From Mucilaginibacter terrigena (GTDB taxonomy: Bacteria > Bacteroidota > Bacteroidia > Sphingobacteriales > Sphingobacteriaceae), in contig NZ_SEWG01000005.1 of assembly GCF_004168255.1 (NCBI RefSeq), positions 1 to 64,000 of the forward strand: DNA of 64,000 nucleotides. The letters are read 5' to 3'. Numbering within the stretch: the first letter of the stretch is position 1; each line of letters begins with the position of its first letter. The notes under the pieces are model-generated. The model had not been told where the DNA came from. It saw nothing but the letters and a program-made list of their open reading frames with translations, and did no database searches. Both the position numbers and the translations under genes were made by a program. Below are positions 24,157-33,818 of the stretch, one piece after another.

Positions 24157-27078
24157 TTAAAATTCACCGTCGCGTGGGGGCCTGTTTCCACCGCCGCCGC
24201 CGCCTCTCATACCACGTCCCGGTTCTGCCGATGGGGCCTTACCCGAAAATTTTTGCAGGCGGAAGGTAAAGGTTAACAGGAAATAACGGCCAAGCTTATT
24301 TACATTAGACTGAGTGACCGTACTGCCATTGGTTACGGTAGAAAAGCCTGTATTTTCGTTGAACAGGTCATACGCCGCTAAGCGTAACGTACCGCGGTGG
24401 TCTTTTAAAAACCGGCGCTCTACGTAGGTATTAAATATGTTGGGGTTTTTAACCGGAATGGTGTATCCATAATTTAAATTTTTGGTGTAATCATAGCTAA
24501 AGGTCCAATCTTTCCAAAAATAATTTTTACCGTTTATACCCAATTCTAATCCCCGGATATTGGTGTTTTGATTACCTGATGTAGTTATCGAATTATCAGA
24601 TTTATTAATGGTGTATCTGGTGTATATCTCCGCGTCAATTACATCGGTTATATTGGTACGGAAACTTAAACGCGGACTTAACGTTAGTGTTTTCGCAATG
24701 TTCTTCGCAATCGCTGTTTCTGTATTGTCTTCATTTACATCCTGCGAAAAGCCTATATTATTAGTATAATTAACATTGGCATTTAATGATAAAGTGTATT
24801 TACGCTCGCTCCATGGTTTCGAATACATGAAGAACGCACCCGCTGTATAATAGCCATCAGTATTTAAATACCGTATTAACGTAGCCCCTCTAAGTTTATC
24901 CAGGGTTGGGTTGGCAGCCAATACCGACGGGGTAAAGCTTGGGGCATAATTTACTATATTCTGTACAATTTTATTGTTGGTTTGGTTATAGCTTAAGCCT
25001 ATCAGGAATATATTACCTGTTTGAAAACTGAACGCGTTATAGCGCAACGATACATTATTAGCAAATTCTGGTTTTAAATTAGGGTTACCCTGTACCGGAT
25101 AAGATGCGTTTGAAAAATCGATAACCGGCTGCAATTGGTTAAATGCCGGCTGGTTGCTGCGGCCATTGTAGTTAAAACGCAATGCCTGGCTCCTGTTAAA
25201 GTTGTAATTAAAGCTTGCCGCAGGTATAACATTAAAGGTTGATACGCTTGTGGATACATTATTAAGCAGGTTTACACCATCCAGCTTTGAGGGCTGGCCG
25301 CCAACACCCAATGTAAGATTGTATTTTTTCTCAACAACCCGATAGTTTAGACCAAAGCGGTTTGTGGTAAAGGTGTAGTTATAATCATTACTCGATAAGT
25401 CGTACTTATGGTACCTATCCGGCGATGCCGAATAAAGCGTATCCGTTTCCTTATTGCTGGTTGTAAAATTATGGTTGAAGGCATAGTTGAACTCCAAAAA
25501 CGATACCCGGCCTATCGGCTCCTGGTACGACAGGTTTAAGCCGTATGATGTAGTGCGGCTATCCGTATAAATAACCTGGTTAGCCGGTGCGCGTTCTGTT
25601 AAACTTATGGTGTAATTATTTATTGTGTTTTCGTAATCGTTGTTTATGTTATTACTTGCATTAAAGCCAATATTTAAATTACGCTTGCTGTTTTTAAAAC
25701 GATGATTGAAAAACCCGTTCAGGCCGTAGTTTGGCGCGGTTGATGTATTGATGGTTGTTGATGTGTATGCCAATTGTGTAACGCCACCCCTAACAAGCGA
25801 TTGATCATCAAAGCTGCTTACATCGGCGCCATTATAGCTAAAAGTTGGTGTAACCTTTAAATAATTAAGCGTATCGGGTTTCCATTCAAGGTTAAAATTA
25901 AACCTGTGGTTGGTTGGCGAACTGGTTTCCTGGCTGCTTTGGTTACTAATACTTGGGTTAGAAGATGTATTTGTTTGCAGCGTGGTTGAATTAGTAAATG
26001 TGCTATTGTTGCTAAAGCTATAGCTACCATAAACAGACAATGCTTTACCCCACTGGTCCCTAAAGTTTAACCCTATTGAACGGGCGTTAGTTATACCGTT
26101 TGCATTGGTGGTAGAGCCACTGCTTCCACCACGTAATGCATTGCCACGCCCACCGCCGCCGCCTCCAAAACCACCGCCACCTGAGGCGCCGCCGGTTGGT
26201 GAACCATAGCTAAAAGTATTAACGTTGGTATTATTAAGGTTGCCCAATACAGATATTTGCTGGTCGCCTTTAAACTTGAAAAAATTTACCAGGCCTATGT
26301 ACCGGTTCTCGTTTTTAACACCTGGCTCTTTTGGTAACAGGTCAGAGCCATCCCCGGCTGTAGCCTGGCCAAAGTAGCCATAGTTTTTATCCTTGCGAAT
26401 AGTAAAATTTAATATCTTATCAGGCTCGCCGGTTTTAACGCCGGTAAGGTTGGCCTGGTCGCCATAGTCGTCAATAATCTGTACGCTTTCAATCACATCG
26501 GCGGGCAGGTTTTTGGTAGCGCTTTGTACATCCCCACCAAAAAAGTCCTTACCGTTTACACGCACCCTGGTTATTTGCTTGCCCTGCGATGATACGGTAC
26601 CGTCCTTGTCTACATCCACGCCGGGTATCTTTTTAAGCACATCCTCTATCGGTGCGTTTTCGCGCACCTTGTATGCCGATACGCTGTACTGCACCGTATC
26701 CTCTTTAAATACTACCGGGTTTACACCCACAATAGTAACGGCACCCAGCTGCCTGGTTGCTGATTTAAGAATTATAGGGTCAAAATCAATTGGCTTACTA
26801 TCGGCAGGGAGTGTATAATGTTTTATTAAACCTTCGTATCCGATGGAGCTGATGGTTAGTGTTATTTTTGTGCCTCTTACTGATGGAAAAGTAAATTTAC
26901 CGTTCACATCTGCAATGGTAACTGAGCTGTCGCCAAGTTCGTTGCGCAGCTTAACATTACTACCGGGCAGGGATAATTTGGTAGAATCAATTATAGTTCC
27001 GCTTACAGACCGTTGCTGCGCTGCTGACCTGGAAGCGTTAAAGCAAATTAATGCTAATATTAAATATAGGTATTTCAT
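24157..27078 (-). CDS. Outer-membrane beta-barrel protein with carboxypeptidase-like N-terminal domain
   Basis: A 973-residue protein with signal peptide (ends SAAQ), an N-terminal carboxypeptidase-regulatory-like beta domain (QRSVSGTIIDSTKLSLPGSNV), a TonB-plug-like segment (APIEDVLKKIPGVDVDKDG) and a long C-terminal barrel of alternating aromatic strands, as in the 'outer membrane protein beta-barrel family'. Two glycine-rich stretches stand out: one near residues 295-320 inside the barrel, probably a loop, and one at the very C-terminus (MRGGGGGGNRPP). Cargo unknown. No SusD-like partner is adjacent, so a polysaccharide-uptake role is not supported. Confidence 0.85.
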   Translation of the reverse strand: MKYLYLILALICFNASRSAAQQRSVSGTIIDSTKLSLPGSNVKLRNELGDSSVTIADVNGKFTFPSVRGTKITLTISSIGYEGLIKHYTLPADSKPIDFDPIILKSATRQLGAVTIVGVNPVVFKEDTVQYSVSAYKVRENAPIEDVLKKIPGVDVDKDGTVSSQGKQITRVRVNGKDFFGGDVQSATKNLPADVIESVQIIDDYGDQANLTGVKTGEPDKILNFTIRKDKNYGYFGQATAGDGSDLLPKEPGVKNENRYIGLVNFFKFKGDQQISVLGNLNNTNVNTFSYGSPTGGASGGGGFGGGGGGRGNALRGGSSGSTTNANGITNARSIGLNFRDQWGKALSVYGSYSFSNNSTFTNSTTLQTNTSSNPSISNQSSQETSSPTNHRFNFNLEWKPDTLNYLKVTPTFSYNGADVSSFDDQSLVRGGVTQLAYTSTTINTSTAPNYGLNGFFNHRFKNSKRNLNIGFNASNNINNDYENTINNYTISLTERAPANQVIYTDSRTTSYGLNLSYQEPIGRVSFLEFNYAFNHNFTTSNKETDTLYSASPDRYHKYDLSSNDYNYTFTTNRFGLNYRVVEKKYNLTLGVGGQPSKLDGVNLLNNVSTSVSTFNVIPAASFNYNFNRSQALRFNYNGRSNQPAFNQLQPVIDFSNASYPVQGNPNLKPEFANNVSLRYNAFSFQTGNIFLIGLSYNQTNNKIVQNIVNYAPSFTPSVLAANPTLDKLRGATLIRYLNTDGYYTAGAFFMYSKPWSERKYTLSLNANVNYTNNIGFSQDVNEDNTETAIAKNIAKTLTLSPRLSFRTNITDVIDAEIYTRYTINKSDNSITTSGNQNTNIRGLELGINGKNYFWKDWTFSYDYTKNLNYGYTIPVKNPNIFNTYVERRFLKDHRGTLRLAAYDLFNENTGFSTVTNGSTVTQSNVNKLGRYFLLTFTFRLQKFSGKAPSAEPGRGMRGGGGGGNRPPRDGEF

Positions 27079-27227
27079 AATTTTAATAACATAAAGGGCT
27101 GTTACAGTACCCTATAGACACATTTATTGTGCAAATGTTCACTTAATTAAATTTATATATTTAATAATCATAGCATTGTTACATATTTTAATATCAAACA
27201 ATAGGATTGTTACATATTATAAAAGTA

Positions 27228-27249
27228 AAGCCCTGCAATTGCAGGGCTT
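27228..27249. terminator. Perfect palindrome downstream of the collagen-like gene
   Basis: AAGCCCTGCAA-TTGCAGGGCTT is a perfect 22-bp palindrome 55 nt after the stop of the minus-strand collagen-like gene. There is no long T-run, so efficiency is uncertain. The same gap carries ATTGTTACATATT twice. Confidence 0.55.
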
Positions 27250-27303
27250 CATACAAACTTTTAAGAATTTTACCTGTACATATTAATGTACAACACTGGT
27301 TTT

Positions 27304-28155
27304 TTAGTTTAACCTGAAAGTAGAGGCTACCTGGTTAAAGTTTCTGACATTTAATCCGGGGTGACTAACAGATAGTGTAGTAATTGATGTTCCTTCTATT
27401 ACAACTACCCTGAAATCTAACCCGGTTGCTGTAAAATTAGCTTTGATATCAACATATCCTACTCCGTAATTCGACACGCTGATGGTACGGTCAGCCTCGC
27501 TGTATGGCAACGCGTAATATCCTGTACCCGAACCATTTACCCTAAAATAAACCAACACCAGGCCCTGGTTAACAATACCTTGTGTAATAGCCGGCACCGA
27601 AAGCCTTGTAAGCCCGGTTAATGTAACGCTCTTATTTGGAAGCAAAAAGCTTTGTACGTTGGCGTTGCCATCCTGTCCGTTTTGTCCGTTTTGTCCGGCT
27701 TGCCCGGTTGCGCCGGTTGCACCAGTTGGGCCTTGCGGGCCTTGTGGTCCACGCGGGCCGGTGGCACCTGTTGCGCCTGTAGCACCGGTTGCGCCTGCCG
27801 GGCCTGTAGCACCTGTTGAGCCGGTTTCACCCTGCGGGCCTTGCGGGCCTGTAGCGCCGGTTGCTCCTGCTGGGCCTACCGGTCCTCCTGCCGGGCCTGC
27901 CGGGCCTTGTGGTCCTGCCGGCCCGGCCGGGCCTTGTGAACCTGTAGCGCCTGTGGCACCAGTAGCCCCGGTTGCTCCTGTTGGGCCTTGTGAACCCTGT
28001 GCGCCTGTAGCGCCCGTTGCACCGGTAGATCCTTTCGCTCCTGTTTCACCCTTTGGCCCTGCCGGCCCCGGGGTTGTTGATTTTTTACACGCGCCTACCG
28101 TTAAAAGACTAAGCGCTATAGTGGCTAATAAAAGTCTGTTTTTTTTCATATCCAT
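27304..28155 (-). CDS. Collagen-like (Gly-X-Y repeat) lipoprotein
   Basis: The ATG at 28155 (or 28149) gives about 283 residues. A lipoprotein signal ends at LLTVGAC (Cys23). Residues about 30-163 form a collagen-like run of roughly 44 Gly-X-Y triplets, rich in GAT, GPQ and GPA, with one break where an extra Gly interrupts the register (GPAG-GPV). A 120-residue C-terminal globular domain of beta character follows, with [21 protein letters not shown] near its start. It would be a surface or envelope fibre with a C-terminal head. The repeat DNA is GC-rich and slippage-prone. A long proline-rich frame on the opposite strand is only a shadow. Confidence 0.85.
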   Translation of the reverse strand: MDMKKNRLLLATIALSLLTVGACKKSTTPGPAGPKGETGAKGSTGATGATGAQGSQGPTGATGATGATGATGSQGPAGPAGPQGPAGPAGGPVGPAGATGATGPQGPQGETGSTGATGPAGATGATGATGATGPRGPQGPQGPTGATGATGQAGQNGQNGQDGNANVQSFLLPNKSVTLTGLTRLSVPAITQGIVNQGLVLVYFRVNGSGTGYYALPYSEADRTISVSNYGVGYVDIKANFTATGLDFRVVVIEGTSITTLSVSHPGLNVRNFNQVASTFRLN

Positions 28156-28278
28156 TTTGTGAGTGTTAGGGTCTTGTACGGAGTTATTAACATTTGGTTT
28201 CATAAATTGGCGTTTGTGGATAATATTTTTATAAAACCCGGGATAATATGCTATAGATATCCACAATAGCTGTCAACC

Positions 28279-28314
28279 TTTGTTAATAATTATTTCTATT
28301 AAGCCATAACTTTG
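28279..28314 (+). promoter_or_regulatory. Putative Bacteroidota-type promoter for the 28354 gene
   Basis: TTTG (28279-28282) and TAACTTTG (28307-28314) with 24 bp between match the -33/-7 pattern TTTG...TAnnTTTG, slightly wider than usual. The ATG follows 39 bp downstream. Confidence 0.5.
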
Positions 28315-28353
28315 GGCACGGTTTTTTCGTTAAACATTAAAAACATTTAACCT

Positions 28354-28626
28354 ATGGATAATTTTAGAGGGTCTTTGCACGCTAAAGTGCATAAATGGAC
28401 AGATGCTATTGGCTTTAGGCTTAATACGTCGCAAACCAGTGGTAAAAGTAAGGTAACCACTAACCATTATTTTTTTGAAACTTTCAATTTTTTTGAAAAG
28501 TGGAAGGACAATGACCCCGCCAAAGCAAAATTCCTTTGTTTTGATACTTACGGCGAAAAGGTAAGCGTTAAAACATTGTTAGACCTGCAAACAGCTTTTT
28601 TTGAAAATATAAGTCAGTTAAAATAA
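28354..28626 (+). CDS. Small uncharacterised protein (90 aa)
   Basis: Not recognised. A 90-residue, soluble-looking basic protein with no signal peptide or membrane segment. It has an aromatic stretch (HYFFETFNFFEKW) in the middle and KVSVKTLLDLQTAFF near the end. It is probably real: a good promoter-like pair lies upstream and a perfect 40-bp palindromic terminator lies directly downstream, so it forms its own transcription unit between two minus-strand genes. Confidence 0.65.
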   Translation: MDNFRGSLHAKVHKWTDAIGFRLNTSQTSGKSKVTTNHYFFETFNFFEKWKDNDPAKAKFLCFDTYGEKVSVKTLLDLQTAFFENISQLK

Positions 28627-28654
28627 TATGCCGGTATGGCTTTCTGAAAGTTAT

Positions 28655-28694
28655 ACAAAAAACGCCCCTGTAAATTTACAGGGGCGTTTTTTGT
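28655..28694. terminator. Perfect 40-bp palindromic bidirectional terminator
   Basis: ACAAAAAACGCCCCTGTAAA is followed at once by its exact complement. GC-rich stem parts are flanked by A6 and T6 runs, so it can terminate both the 28354 gene and the convergent metalloprotease gene. Confidence 0.85.
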
Positions 28695-28706
28695 TGCATT
28701 GATATA

Positions 28707-31319
28707 TTACTGTTTTGTTTGCGGGAAGCAATCGTAATCAATTTGCGGGGCTTCGTCGTTTAAACGCCCCGGGCCGCCGGCTGCAATATTAACAACGGGG
28801 CGGGTTGGATACAAAGCTTCTTTAATGCGTAAACGCAGATCGGCAAAGTGAGCTGATGTTAAAGCATCGCCACCTTTTGGCAGGCTTGCGCTTATTTTAG
28901 CCAATTCGGCACGTACCATTGGCCTGATATCTGATAACGCTATATTAATTGGCGTTAACCCGTAACCCGCCAGTTGTGCCGGCGTAGCACCGGGGAAACT
29001 CGGGTTGGCATCATCATTCAATAAAATCCTTAACCTATCAATGTAACCGCGTTGCAGGTTGCGTTTAAACTCATCGGGGGTGCTGTTTGTAAAAATGCCC
29101 GGGCGCAGATCGTTAAACATATCGGCAACGGTATATGCGCTGGCACCGTTTTTGGCCTGGTTATCAAACATACGGGCCAGGCGCGATTGATTAAGTACGC
29201 TGGCAACCGAGTTTACCTGCAGGGCTTTTATACGCCCAATAACAACGCCGTTATCAAATTTGCTAAGTTCGGCATTGTTAATTAACCAGCGCGGTGTAAT
29301 ATATACTTGCTGATTTAAAAACACCAGCGCATCGTGCTGAAGGCTTTTGTTTACAAAACCGTAAACCGCTCCTTGCTGGTCGTAAGTTTTAAAGTTTTCG
29401 TTCATCCCGCCGATATTCATGGTAACATGGCCTATGTAACGGTTAAACTGCCCAATAACTTCGTTATATAATGTTTGTACGTCATCATAATCCTCACCTT
29501 TCTGGAAGGTCCATTTTTCAATGTTAGGCAGTATCCGTTTCAAATTGGCAATACCATAAACGCTGGCTTTCATGGCATTGTCGCCAAGGTCTTCGTTCTG
29601 TAAGCGCGGATCGATAGAGGTGCCCTGCCTGCCATAGTAATAAAGCGGGTTGCCGGCTTTCTCTTTTGTCCATACATCTAATAGCTCTTTTTCCTGCTTT
29701 GGAGTTTTCTTGCCAGGGAAATAACTGTATCCCCACTTAACCGCCCATAGATCGTACTCGCCAATTTGCGGGTATAAATGGGTTACACCATCGCCCGGTT
29801 GGGCAATATAATTAAAACGGGCGTAGTCCATTATAGAAGGGGCGGTACCGTGTTTATCAGTAAATGATTTTGAACGCAGCGAATCAACCGGGTAAGCATA
29901 GCTCGACCCAAAGTTGTGCGGCAGGCCTAAAGTGTGGCCAATTTCGTGCGATGATACAAAGCGGATCAGCTCGCCCATTTGCGCATCGGTAAATTTAGCC
30001 ATGCGTACATTTGGGTTAACGGCTGCTGTTTGTATAAAATACCAGTTGCGCAGCAGGCTCATAACATTATGATACCAGCCAACATGGCTTTCCAGGATCT
30101 CGCCGCTGCGTGGGTCTGATATATGCGGGCCGTAAGCATTCTGCACATCAGATGCAAAGTATCTTAAAACGCTGTAGCGGGCATCTTCGGTACTAAATTC
30201 GGGGTCTTGTTTGGCAGTTGGGGCTTCTTTACCCACAATAGCATTTTTAAAACCGGCGGCTTCAAAGGCTTTGTTCCAATCATTTATACCTGCAATAAGG
30301 TATGGCACCCATTTTTTAGGTGTTGCCGGGTCAATGTAATAAACAATCTGTTTTTTAGGTTCAACAAGTTCGCCGCGACTATAGGCAGCCTCATCTTTGG
30401 GCTCCAGTTTCCAGCGGTGAATATAACCCGTAGCTTCTGCCTTTTGGGCGTCGGTGCCATAATCTGTTTGGCGCTGGCCAAAAAAACCTACCCGGTCGTC
30501 ATTCAAACGCGCATTCATTGGCGTTTTTGGCAATAACAGCATCGAGGTGTTTAACTCAAAAGTAACCGCGGCGTTACTGTTATCAGTTGGCGATTCGCCG
30601 GCACGATAGGTTTTAAGCGTACGTGCCTCAATGTTTATCGGAAAGCTTTTTACCGTATCAATATACGAGCGCGTGTTATCCAGCGCGCTTATCTTATACA
30701 TTTTTTTGATGTTATCCGGCAGGCCTATGGCAGCGACATCGCCATTATAAAGATCTGTAACATCAATTAATACACCGGTAGTATCTTTATTATAGGCTTT
30801 AATATCAAAAGCAGCCAGTACTGCATCAAGGTTTGAGTTTTTAACAGACTGGTACATATCGCTGGTGCTATCGGCCCTTACCGAGTAGCTTGGTACACGC
30901 ACGAAAACCTGCTTATCATGCCGCTCCCATTTCCACACCTGGTCGTTAATTTCTTCACCGCCATACTGCTGCCCAAATGATTTTAAGCCCGTGGGGGTTT
31001 TTACAAAGCGGGTAACCACCAGCATTTCGCGGTTAATAAGGCTATCGGGTATTTCAAAATAATACTTGCCATCAACTTTATAAGTGTTAAAAAGGCCTGT
31101 ATCGGCCTTTACTTTTCCAATAAGATCGCTGAATTTTTTAATGCCCTCTTTTTTGCCGGCGCCAATTGTAGCAGTAGCGGTTGAACCGCCTGGCGTGGTT
31201 GTGGTTTTTAAGGTAACTGTACGCTCTGTCTGTTTTTTAGTAGCGCACGAGCTTGCGAAAGCTGCTATTGTAAAAGCGGCTATGGTTAGGTAAGTATTTA
31301 CCCGTAAATTTCTGTTCAT
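28707..31319 (-). CDS. Zinc-dependent metalloprotease, lipoprotein (DUF5117/DUF4953 type)
   Basis: An 870-residue protein with a lipoprotein-like signal (AFASSCATKK). The middle holds a metzincin-type zinc site HEIGHTLGLPH (458-468, HExxHxxGxxH), with a SIMDYARFNYIA segment as Met-turn candidate. The long N-terminal part and the C-terminal part follow the arrangement of large Bacteroidota zinc metalloproteases annotated with DUF5117/DUF5118 and DUF4953. It is probably periplasmic or on the outer membrane. Substrate unknown. Confidence 0.88.
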   Translation of the reverse strand: MNRNLRVNTYLTIAAFTIAAFASSCATKKQTERTVTLKTTTTPGGSTATATIGAGKKEGIKKFSDLIGKVKADTGLFNTYKVDGKYYFEIPDSLINREMLVVTRFVKTPTGLKSFGQQYGGEEINDQVWKWERHDKQVFVRVPSYSVRADSTSDMYQSVKNSNLDAVLAAFDIKAYNKDTTGVLIDVTDLYNGDVAAIGLPDNIKKMYKISALDNTRSYIDTVKSFPINIEARTLKTYRAGESPTDNSNAAVTFELNTSMLLLPKTPMNARLNDDRVGFFGQRQTDYGTDAQKAEATGYIHRWKLEPKDEAAYSRGELVEPKKQIVYYIDPATPKKWVPYLIAGINDWNKAFEAAGFKNAIVGKEAPTAKQDPEFSTEDARYSVLRYFASDVQNAYGPHISDPRSGEILESHVGWYHNVMSLLRNWYFIQTAAVNPNVRMAKFTDAQMGELIRFVSSHEIGHTLGLPHNFGSSYAYPVDSLRSKSFTDKHGTAPSIMDYARFNYIAQPGDGVTHLYPQIGEYDLWAVKWGYSYFPGKKTPKQEKELLDVWTKEKAGNPLYYYGRQGTSIDPRLQNEDLGDNAMKASVYGIANLKRILPNIEKWTFQKGEDYDDVQTLYNEVIGQFNRYIGHVTMNIGGMNENFKTYDQQGAVYGFVNKSLQHDALVFLNQQVYITPRWLINNAELSKFDNGVVIGRIKALQVNSVASVLNQSRLARMFDNQAKNGASAYTVADMFNDLRPGIFTNSTPDEFKRNLQRGYIDRLRILLNDDANPSFPGATPAQLAGYGLTPINIALSDIRPMVRAELAKISASLPKGGDALTSAHFADLRLRIKEALYPTRPVVNIAAGGPGRLNDEAPQIDYDCFPQTKQ

Positions 31320-31407
31320 TGGCTGTTTAAATAATAAGTAGGCTAAAAATATAGAATATATGCTTGAGAATACGAACGCAACAAGTTCGTTACGTTTGGT
31401 AACTGTG

Positions 31408-32646
31408 TTATATGCGGCGCTTTAGATTGATGATAACTCTATCATACTTTTTATCGTGATAAACTTCGAGCAATAAGCTTCGCTCGTTTGTTTTAAAGAA
31501 CCCGTCAATTTCTTCGGCAGTCATTTTTGATATGGGTTTAAAATTTATAGAAGTAATTTCATCATCCTTTAACAACCCGATATCATCGGCAGGCGAACCG
31601 GGAGCTACACGGCTTACTATCAAATGCGAGTAATTTTCACCGGCCATGTAATATTCAATTCCGCTCATATCATGCTCAAACGCCTCTTTAAACTTTTCAT
31701 TCGATTTTAAATAAAGCAAGTTGTTGCTATAATCAAATGCAAGGTTAAATTTTTTAAGTATGCCAATCCCGATGTTACCATCGCGGGCTATACTGAATTT
31801 TCTTTCTATATAATCTTTATCCGGAAAAGAGGTAATAACATTTTTTATTTTATAACTACCCAGCGTAATGTCTTTTATCCGGCTTAAATATCCAGTTATA
31901 GGCCCATTAAGCGCAACCCCTAAGTTTGCTTGTATAGCTTTTTTAGGAAGCTCATGCTTTTGCAGCATGTTTTCGAGTGATAAAGGGTGCCCCGCCCCAA
32001 GATCTATGATAAATTTATTAGTTGCTTTACTGCCATCGGGGAACGTTATCATTGCCTCCATATATGGTTTTTTATCCTCTATGGTAATGGGTATCTTCTG
32101 GCTTTTTTTAAATGGTTTAAGATCCTGTGGGCGGCAAACATTCATTGTACTGTCGCTAAAATCTATTTTTACGCCAAGGGAGTTAAAAAATTCATATCCC
32201 AATAAGCCGTGTATAGGCATGCCTACATAAGTCGACAGGTTAAAATAATCGGTTTTTAATATAGCTGCGGATACATTGTTACTTGTTAGCCCGGGGATCA
32301 TAACATTTAAGGGCGATGTAACATAGGCTTCGTATGCCTCGCCCTCGCCAAGGCCGGATAACTTAATAATGCGTTTTGATGCAATGTTTATAGAATCTAC
32401 CAGTTTAGGCTCGGTTATGATCATGAGCCCAACGCCAGTGTCTAATATAAAATTAAAGGGGCCTTTATTGTTAATATTAAGCTTTATCACCATCATGTTG
32501 CGGACAAGCTTAAACGGGACGTTTACATTTTTACGGTTACTGTCAACATCAAAAGATTGCGCATTTGCCGATATGAAAAGGCAATTTAATATGACAGCGA
32601 GCCATATATGTTTAAACTTGGGATATTTGTATATACCGGCTAACAC
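31408..32646 (-). CDS. Retropepsin-like aspartyl protease with PDZ domain
   Basis: A 412-residue exported protein (signal ends LFISANAQ). Two aspartyl-protease half-sites are visible, FILDTGVG (Asp69) and FIIDLGAG (Asp215), so both halves of an active site may be in one chain. A PDZ domain follows at about 320-400 (VAPGSPADDIGLLKDDEITSIN). Similar proteins are common in Bacteroidota, with unknown targets. The second motif has Leu in place of Thr/Ser after the Asp, so activity is uncertain. Confidence 0.85.
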   Translation of the reverse strand: MLAGIYKYPKFKHIWLAVILNCLFISANAQSFDVDSNRKNVNVPFKLVRNMMVIKLNINNKGPFNFILDTGVGLMIITEPKLVDSINIASKRIIKLSGLGEGEAYEAYVTSPLNVMIPGLTSNNVSAAILKTDYFNLSTYVGMPIHGLLGYEFFNSLGVKIDFSDSTMNVCRPQDLKPFKKSQKIPITIEDKKPYMEAMITFPDGSKATNKFIIDLGAGHPLSLENMLQKHELPKKAIQANLGVALNGPITGYLSRIKDITLGSYKIKNVITSFPDKDYIERKFSIARDGNIGIGILKKFNLAFDYSNNLLYLKSNEKFKEAFEHDMSGIEYYMAGENYSHLIVSRVAPGSPADDIGLLKDDEITSINFKPISKMTAEEIDGFFKTNERSLLLEVYHDKKYDRVIINLKRRI

Positions 32647-32753
32647 CTGGTTTGAATTGGAAGCTAAAGCTACACTATTTTTTTATAAAATAACAGTTCG
32701 CTTTATGCCCGATACAGATAACAGGCTGTTTTAACAAAACTAATTTTTATGGC

Positions 32754-33758
32754 CTAACAACCCTCGGGCTTCTTACCATCTTTGTCATCATCGCATTTAA
32801 GATTGCCTTGTAGTTCGGGGTTTTGCGGGGGCAGTTTGGTAACAGTGCGCTCCACTTCGGTTTGCTGAACATGTACTGCGTACTCGGCGGGTTCAATGCG
32901 GCTGCCTATGGCTTCTGCATATACCTGGGTAAACTCCGCGCCTATGTAAAGTATAGCTGATGTGTAATAGATCCACACTAAAATAACGATAAGTGACCCT
33001 GCCGCACCATATGTGGAGCCTTGCGCGGTATATTGTATATACAAGCTAATGATGTATTGCCCCAACATGAATAAAATAGCGGTAAACATAGCTCCCGAAC
33101 GTACATCCTTCCACTTGATCTTAACATCGGGCAGGAATTTAAATATGATACCAAACAAAACAGAGATCACTACAAAAGTAATAAACAGGTTGATGCCTTT
33201 CATCACCAGTTCTGTAACAGCGGGTAAAAAGTGTGTTATCTTATCACTTAATGCGGTTATCACAATATTAACCGCGAGCGATGCTATCAATAAAAAGCCA
33301 AGGCTGATGATAAGCGAAAAAGATAAAAACCTGTTTTGCAACATTTTTACCCAGCCTTTTTTGGGCTTGGCCTTTACACGCCATATAATGTTCAACGAAT
33401 CCTGGATCTCTAAAAATATACTGCTTGCACCAATTAAAAGGGTAATAACCGATATCGTAACTGCGATACCGGATTTCCCCGAGAACTCAAGATTTTTTAA
33501 CATCTCCTGGATTTGTTTGGCAGCGCTATCGCCAACAAAATGTGCAATTTCGGGGTATAAACGACCTGTTGCGGCATCATGACCAAAGAAAAGACCTGTT
33601 AACGAGATAATAAGTATCAGCAAAGGGGCTAATGAAAAAACAGTGTAGTATGCTAATGAAGCGCTAAATTTTAACCCGTTATCAGCCGAAAAGCCACTGA
33701 AGGTGGCCATCAGCACTTTCCATAGCTGTTTTAAATATTCTTTGCTAAAAACTTTCAT
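32754..33758 (-). CDS. YihY/BrkB-family membrane protein
   Basis: A 334-residue inner-membrane protein with about six membrane segments and the family hallmark near the N-terminus (KFSASLAYYTVFSLAPLLILII), then LEIQDSLNIIWRVKAKPKKGW. The C-terminus ends in a charged, Cys-containing tail (DDDKDGKKPEGC). The family was once called ribonuclease BN by mistake; its true function is unsettled. It is divergent from the SixA-like gene. Confidence 0.9.
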   Translation of the reverse strand: MKVFSKEYLKQLWKVLMATFSGFSADNGLKFSASLAYYTVFSLAPLLILIISLTGLFFGHDAATGRLYPEIAHFVGDSAAKQIQEMLKNLEFSGKSGIAVTISVITLLIGASSIFLEIQDSLNIIWRVKAKPKKGWVKMLQNRFLSFSLIISLGFLLIASLAVNIVITALSDKITHFLPAVTELVMKGINLFITFVVISVLFGIIFKFLPDVKIKWKDVRSGAMFTAILFMLGQYIISLYIQYTAQGSTYGAAGSLIVILVWIYYTSAILYIGAEFTQVYAEAIGSRIEPAEYAVHVQQTEVERTVTKLPPQNPELQGNLKCDDDKDGKKPEGC

Positions 33759-33771
33759 ATCAAAAATCGAA

Positions 33772-33779
33772 TATATTTG
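33772..33779 (+). promoter_or_regulatory. Putative -7 element of the SixA-like gene
   Basis: TATATTTG matches TAnnTTTG 39 bp before the ATG at 33819. The nearest TTTG upstream is 27 bp away, wider than usual. Confidence 0.35.
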
Positions 33780-33818
33780 TTAGTATCTTACCCTATTAAA
33801 AATAGACAACACCATTTT

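Noticed and set aside
27680..28070. Collagen repeat as a CRISPR array or minisatellite of unknown type
   Set aside because: The period is 9 bp and coding (Gly-X-Y); there are no repeat-spacer units.
27659..28162. Long proline-rich open frame opposite the collagen-like gene
   Set aside because: It is the mirror of the Gly-X-Y codons on the other strand; the Pro-Val-Ala-Pro pattern follows directly from the repeat DNA.
33013..33582. 189-codon antisense frame opposite the YihY/BrkB gene
   Set aside because: Shadow of a membrane protein gene with clear family motifs.
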